From NCBI GenBank assembly GCA_002898115.1, contig BDTL01000124.1:1-9139 (forward strand): DNA of 9,139 bases. The letters are read 5' to 3'. Position 1 is the stretch's first letter. Each line of letters opens with the position of its first letter. Of this stretch, positions 6,166-9,139 are shown piece after piece. The DNA comes from a bacterium BMS3Bbin02. GTDB lineage: Bacteria > Actinomycetota > Acidimicrobiia > Spongiisociales > UBA5794. A model generated the notes under the pieces. It was given only the letters and a program-made list of their open reading frames with translations, searched no databases and was not told the DNA's origin. A program made the position numbers and the translations under genes.

Positions 6166-7599
6166 ATGTTTTCAGACTTCAAGGTAGCCGACATTTCCCT
6201 CGCAGAGTTCGGTCGCAAGGAAATCGAGCTCGCCGAGACGGAAATGCCCGGTCTCATGGCGATCCGTGCACAGTACTCAGCGGACAAACCTCTCGCCGGT
6301 GCCCGTATCGTCGGCTCGCTCCATATGACCATTCAAACTGCGGTCCTCATCGAAACCCTCGCCGAGCTTGGCGCCGATATCCGTTGGGCGTCATGCAACA
6401 TCTTCTCCACCCAGGACCACGCGGCAGCGGCTATCGCCGTCGGCAAGACCGGCACGGTGGACGACCCACAAGGCATCCCCGTATTTGCCTGGAAGGGCGA
6501 GACCCTCGACGAATACTGGTGGTGTGTCGAGCAGATATTCACCTGGCCAAATGATGCGAGCCCGAACATGATCCTCGACGACGGGGGCGACGCCACCATG
6601 GCGGCCCTGCTCGGAGTGAAGTCCGAATCCGAGGGACTTCCCGTACTCGAGACAATGGAATCACCCGACGAACAGGCCCTGCTCGGCATGCTGACGCGTG
6701 TCGCAGAGTCCGACCCGGACTTCTGGGCCCCGAAGGTCGCCCAGATCAGAGGTGTTACCGAAGAGACCACGACCGGCGTCCACCGGCTTTACCAACTGGC
6801 CGAGTCGGGTGATCTGCCGTTCCCTGCGATCAACGTCAACGACTCGGTCACGAAATCCAAGTTCGACAATATTTACGGATGCCGCCACTCCGTCATCGAC
6901 GGCCTCAACCGGGCAACCGACGTCATGATTGCGGGCAAACTTGCTTTGGTACTCGGCTACGGCGACGTCGGCAAGGGTGTCGTGAAGGCCCTCCACGGGC
7001 AGGGTGCGCGGGTGGTCGTCACCGAGATCGACCCGATCTGCGCACTCCAGGCTTCGATGGATGGCTTTGGCGTCGTCCGTCTTGACTCAGTAGTCGAAAC
7101 CGCCGATATCTTCATTACGGCCACCGGCAACAAGAACATCATCACGCTTGAGGACATGGCGAAGATGAAACATCGTGCCATCGTCGGCAACATTGGGCAC
7201 TTCGACAACGAGATCCAGGTCGACCAGCTGATGAGCCATCCGTCGGTGACGCGTCGCAACATCAAACCGCAGGTCGATGAGTTCATCTTCGATGACGGCC
7301 ATTCGATCATCCTCTTGTCAGAGGGTCGTTTACTGAACCTCGGCAACGCGACGGGGCACCCGAGTTTCGTTATGTCGTGCAGTTTCTCGAACCAGGTGCT
7401 CGCCCAGATGGAACTTTTCGAAAACGGCTCCCAGTACGAGCCGGGTGTCACCGTGCTCCCGAAGGAACTCGACGAACAGGTGGCGCGCTTCCACCTCGAC
7501 GCTCTCGGTGTCGAGCTCACCGAACTGTCGAAGGAACAGTCCGAGTATCTCCAGGTCCCGATCGACGGGCCGTACAAACCAGACAACTACCGCTACTGA
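6166..7599 (+). CDS. ahcY: S-adenosyl-L-homocysteine hydrolase (adenosylhomocysteinase)
   Basis: A 477-residue NAD+-dependent enzyme that reversibly hydrolyses S-adenosylhomocysteine to adenosine and homocysteine, relieving product inhibition of methyltransferases. I chose the ATG at 6166 because AAGGAG lies 5 nt upstream and MFSDFKVADISLAEFGRKEI is the family N-terminus; the frame is open further upstream to 6022, but that part overlaps the divergent gene. Signatures: CNIFSTQDHAAAAIA (77-91), His53, the catalytic segment DDGGDATM (138-145), EETTTGVHRLYQ (199-210), NDSVTKSKFDNIYGCR (225-240, with Lys230, Asp234, Asn235 and Cys239 matching active-site residues of the mammalian enzyme), the NAD loop GYGDVGKG (264-271), GHPSFVMS with His397, and the C-terminal KPDNYRY (Lys471/Tyr475). 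It carries the extra segment of the long bacterial/plant form (about 147-190). It is followed by the aldehyde dehydrogenase after 12 nt, probably in one operon. Confidence 0.98.
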   Translation: MFSDFKVADISLAEFGRKEIELAETEMPGLMAIRAQYSADKPLAGARIVGSLHMTIQTAVLIETLAELGADIRWASCNIFSTQDHAAAAIAVGKTGTVDDPQGIPVFAWKGETLDEYWWCVEQIFTWPNDASPNMILDDGGDATMAALLGVKSESEGLPVLETMESPDEQALLGMLTRVAESDPDFWAPKVAQIRGVTEETTTGVHRLYQLAESGDLPFPAINVNDSVTKSKFDNIYGCRHSVIDGLNRATDVMIAGKLALVLGYGDVGKGVVKALHGQGARVVVTEIDPICALQASMDGFGVVRLDSVVETADIFITATGNKNIITLEDMAKMKHRAIVGNIGHFDNEIQVDQLMSHPSVTRRNIKPQVDEFIFDDGHSIILLSEGRLLNLGNATGHPSFVMSCSFSNQVLAQMELFENGSQYEPGVTVLPKELDEQVARFHLDALGVELTELSKEQSEYLQVPIDGPYKPDNYRY

Positions 7600-7611
7600 G
7601 GCATCCCCGAC

Positions 7612-9042
7612 ATGCTGTTCATCGACGGAACGTGGCGGGGGGCGAACGGCAACGCGACGTTCGAGACGAGCAACCCGGCCACCGGTGAGGTCATCGGAAC
7701 CGTTGCCGACGCCGGATCCGTCGATGTCGACGCTGCGATAGCCGCCGCGAGTGCCGCCTTCTCCGAGTGGGCGGGACAAACCGCATACGTGCGGAGTGCG
7801 GTCCTGCGCGATGCGTATCAGCTCATGGTGGACCGCAAGGAACGCCTCGCCAAGCTCATGACCGAGGAACAGGGCAAACCCCTCAAGGCGGCACGCAACG
7901 AAGTGCAGTACGCCGCCGATTTCTTGCTGTGGTTCTCCGAAGAGGCGAAGCGGGTGTACGGGTCGACGATCCCGGCACCTCGCTCGGACCAGCGTTTCAT
8001 CACGTTGCAGCAGCCCGTTGGTGTTGTCGGGGCGATCACGCCATGGAACTATCCGATTTCGATGGTGACCCGCAAGGTCGCGCCGGCCTTGGCGGCCGGG
8101 TGCACCGTCGTGCTGAAACCGGCCGAGCAAACGCCGCTGTGTGCAATCGAGGTGTTCGAGATTCTCGACGAGGTCGGGTTGCCTCCGGGAGTCGCCAACC
8201 TGATCCCGACAGCGAACCCGGTTCCTGTCGGTGAGGCATTCACGAGCGATCCTCGGATAGCCAAGGTGACGTTCACCGGATCGACCGAGGTCGGCAAGGT
8301 TCTCGCAACCCAAGCCGCGCCGCACATGAAACGCACGTCATTCGAACTTGGTGGCCATGCCCCCTTCATTGTGTTTGAGGATGCCGACCCGGTGCATGCG
8401 GCCAAGGGGGCAGGTCTCGTGAAGTTCCTCAACACCGGCCAGGCCTGTATTTCGCCGAACCGTATGTATGTCCACGCCTCTATCGCCGACCAGTTCATCG
8501 AGACGCTGGTCGCTCGTACCTCGGCGCTCAGAGTCGGCAATGGCCTCGATGCAGGAGTGACGATCGGTCCACTTGTTGACCAGCCTTCGCTCGACAAGGT
8601 GCAGCACCATGTTGATGATGCTGTTCGCAAGGGCGCGACGCTCCATGTTGGTGGAAAGCCGGCGAAGGTGGACGGGCCCGGCGAAGGTTTCTTTTTCGAG
8701 CCGACGGTGCTCGGCAACGTCACCGCCGAGATGGTGATCTCCCACGAGGAGACGTTCGGCCCGGTGGCGCCGGTGATCCTGTTTGAGAACGAGGCCGAGG
8801 TTATCGCGGCTGCGAACGACACGGCGTATGGCCTTGCGGCCTATGTCTATACGAACAGTCTGGCGCGCGGGATGCGCATGTTCGAGGCGTTGAACTTCGG
8901 CATCATCGGGATCAACGACATCAACCCGACCGCGGCCGCGGCACCGTTCGGTGGTATGAAACACTCCGGTATCGGCCGCGAAGGCGGCCGCGAAGGTATC
9001 GCAGAGTACCTGGAAACCAAAACCGGTGGCTTCTCCATCTAA
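7612..9042 (+). CDS. NAD(P)-dependent succinate-semialdehyde-type aldehyde dehydrogenase
   Basis: A 476-residue cytosolic ALDH-superfamily enzyme oxidising an aldehyde to its acid. Catalytic features are complete: oxyanion Asn145 in TPWNYP, Lys169 in VLKPAEQTP, the cofactor loop GSTEVGK (223-229), general base Glu245 in FELGGHAP, nucleophile Cys279 in NTGQACISPNR, and Glu380 in ETFGPV. The C-terminal stretch from PFGGMKHSG to GREGGREGI and EYLETK is typical of the GabD/SSADH branch, the best family guess. Glu172 sits where NADP-dependent GabD has Ser, so NAD+ may be preferred (inference). No GABA transaminase is visible in the window, so succinate or glutarate semialdehyde as substrate is unproven. 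GAGG (7598-7601) overlapping the ahcY stop may serve as ribosome site with a longish 10-nt spacer. A 12-bp tandem repeat at 8973-8996 only encodes the conserved GREG repeat. Confidence 0.9.
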   Translation: MLFIDGTWRGANGNATFETSNPATGEVIGTVADAGSVDVDAAIAAASAAFSEWAGQTAYVRSAVLRDAYQLMVDRKERLAKLMTEEQGKPLKAARNEVQYAADFLLWFSEEAKRVYGSTIPAPRSDQRFITLQQPVGVVGAITPWNYPISMVTRKVAPALAAGCTVVLKPAEQTPLCAIEVFEILDEVGLPPGVANLIPTANPVPVGEAFTSDPRIAKVTFTGSTEVGKVLATQAAPHMKRTSFELGGHAPFIVFEDADPVHAAKGAGLVKFLNTGQACISPNRMYVHASIADQFIETLVARTSALRVGNGLDAGVTIGPLVDQPSLDKVQHHVDDAVRKGATLHVGGKPAKVDGPGEGFFFEPTVLGNVTAEMVISHEETFGPVAPVILFENEAEVIAAANDTAYGLAAYVYTNSLARGMRMFEALNFGIIGINDINPTAAAAPFGGMKHSGIGREGGREGIAEYLETKTGGFSI

Positions 9043-9046
9043 CTCC

Positions 9047-9100
9047 AGGCTTCTTGCGTAGCTGGGGGCCATATATGGCCCCCAGCTAAGCAAGAAGCCT
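9047..9100. terminator. 54-bp palindromic hairpin, probable (possibly bidirectional) terminator
   Basis: Starting 4 nt after the aldehyde dehydrogenase stop, AGGCTTCTTGC (9047-9057) pairs with GCAAGAAGCCT (9090-9100). After one mismatched position, TAGCTGGGGGCC (9059-9070) pairs with GGCCCCCAGCTA (9077-9088), around an ATATAT core (9071-9076). The whole element is a nearly perfect palindrome. There is no T-run on either side, so it is not a textbook intrinsic terminator, but U-less hairpin terminators are commonly proposed in Actinomycetota. The 39 bp that follow to the window end hold no feature I can support, though two short minus-strand frames end here and could be the tail of a convergent gene. 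Confidence 0.65.
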
Positions 9101-9139
9101 CTTACCGGCGGGCGAGGCTATGCATTTGGCGTCTGGTGG

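Noticed and set aside
6150..6175. Resemblance of AAGGAGCGCT before ahcY to the conserved core of SAH riboswitches
   Set aside because: The match is short, directly abuts the ATG, and no pairing partners typical of that riboswitch are visible; an ordinary ribosome binding site explains it.
7330..8325. Long open frame on the minus strand (331 codons) opposite ahcY and the aldehyde dehydrogenase
   Set aside because: Its translation is rich in Arg, Gly and Asp with no recognisable domain, and it lies antisense to two well-conserved genes; it is a by-product of GC-rich codon use. The minus-strand frame at 8338-9093 is rejected for the same reason.
8930..8941. 12-bp perfect palindrome CCGCGGCCGCGG
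   Set aside because: It encodes part of an Ala-rich stretch in a conserved region of the dehydrogenase; low-complexity GC codons make such palindromes likely by chance.
8973..8996. Perfect 12-bp tandem repeat (CGGCCGCGAAGG twice) in the aldehyde dehydrogenase gene
   Set aside because: It encodes the conserved GREGGREG segment of this ALDH branch, so it is explained by protein conservation and GC-rich codons.
9086..9139. Possible 3' end of a convergent minus-strand gene (stop at 9102-9104 or 9086-9088)
   Set aside because: Only 11-17 codons are in the window and neither frame shows a recognisable motif, so no gene can be supported.

Overview
This window reads as a chromosomal segment of a moderately GC-rich bacterium, most likely an Actinomycetota. 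The reasons are a mycothiol-dependent maleylpyruvate isomerase-family protein, ATGA-coupled genes, a GTG start, weak or absent Shine-Dalgarno sequences at some starts, and a bias to C or G at third codon positions. A member of the Acidimicrobiia is possible, but that is only an impression from protein flavour. The window is densely coding. I see no rRNA, tRNA, CRISPR array, insertion sequence or phage gene.

Layout. (1) Positions 2-2602, plus strand: the 3' part of an aromatic-L-amino-acid decarboxylase, then a class I SAM-dependent methyltransferase, then a MDMPI/DinB-type metalloprotein whose start overlaps the methyltransferase stop. (2) Positions 2612-6034, minus strand: an operon transcribed leftward, consisting of a lipoprotein amino-acid-binding protein, a PAAT-family permease, its ATPase (ATGA overlap with the permease) and a homocysteine S-methyltransferase. 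It converges on group 1 with a 9-nt gap. (3) Positions 6035-6165: a divergent control region. (4) Positions 6166-9042, plus strand: S-adenosylhomocysteine hydrolase followed after 12 nt by a succinate-semialdehyde-type aldehyde dehydrogenase. It ends in a 54-bp palindromic hairpin at 9047-9100.

How the parts may fit. The divergent pair of operons looks like an activated-methyl-cycle locus. AhcY splits S-adenosylhomocysteine into adenosine and homocysteine. The homocysteine methyltransferase turns homocysteine back into methionine using a methyl donor. The co-transcribed amino-acid importer is well placed to supply that donor or methionine itself, and S-methylmethionine is a reasonable guess. 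The left-hand genes (decarboxylase plus methyltransferase) could produce a methylated aromatic amine and would generate the S-adenosylhomocysteine that AhcY removes. That link is inference from neighbourhood only.

The most unusual non-coding signal is a roughly 23-bp hairpin at 5106-5159. It lies inside the first 22 codons assigned to the permease, just after the binding-protein gene. It may throttle permease/ATPase expression relative to the binding protein, or it may mean the permease start is annotated too far upstream.
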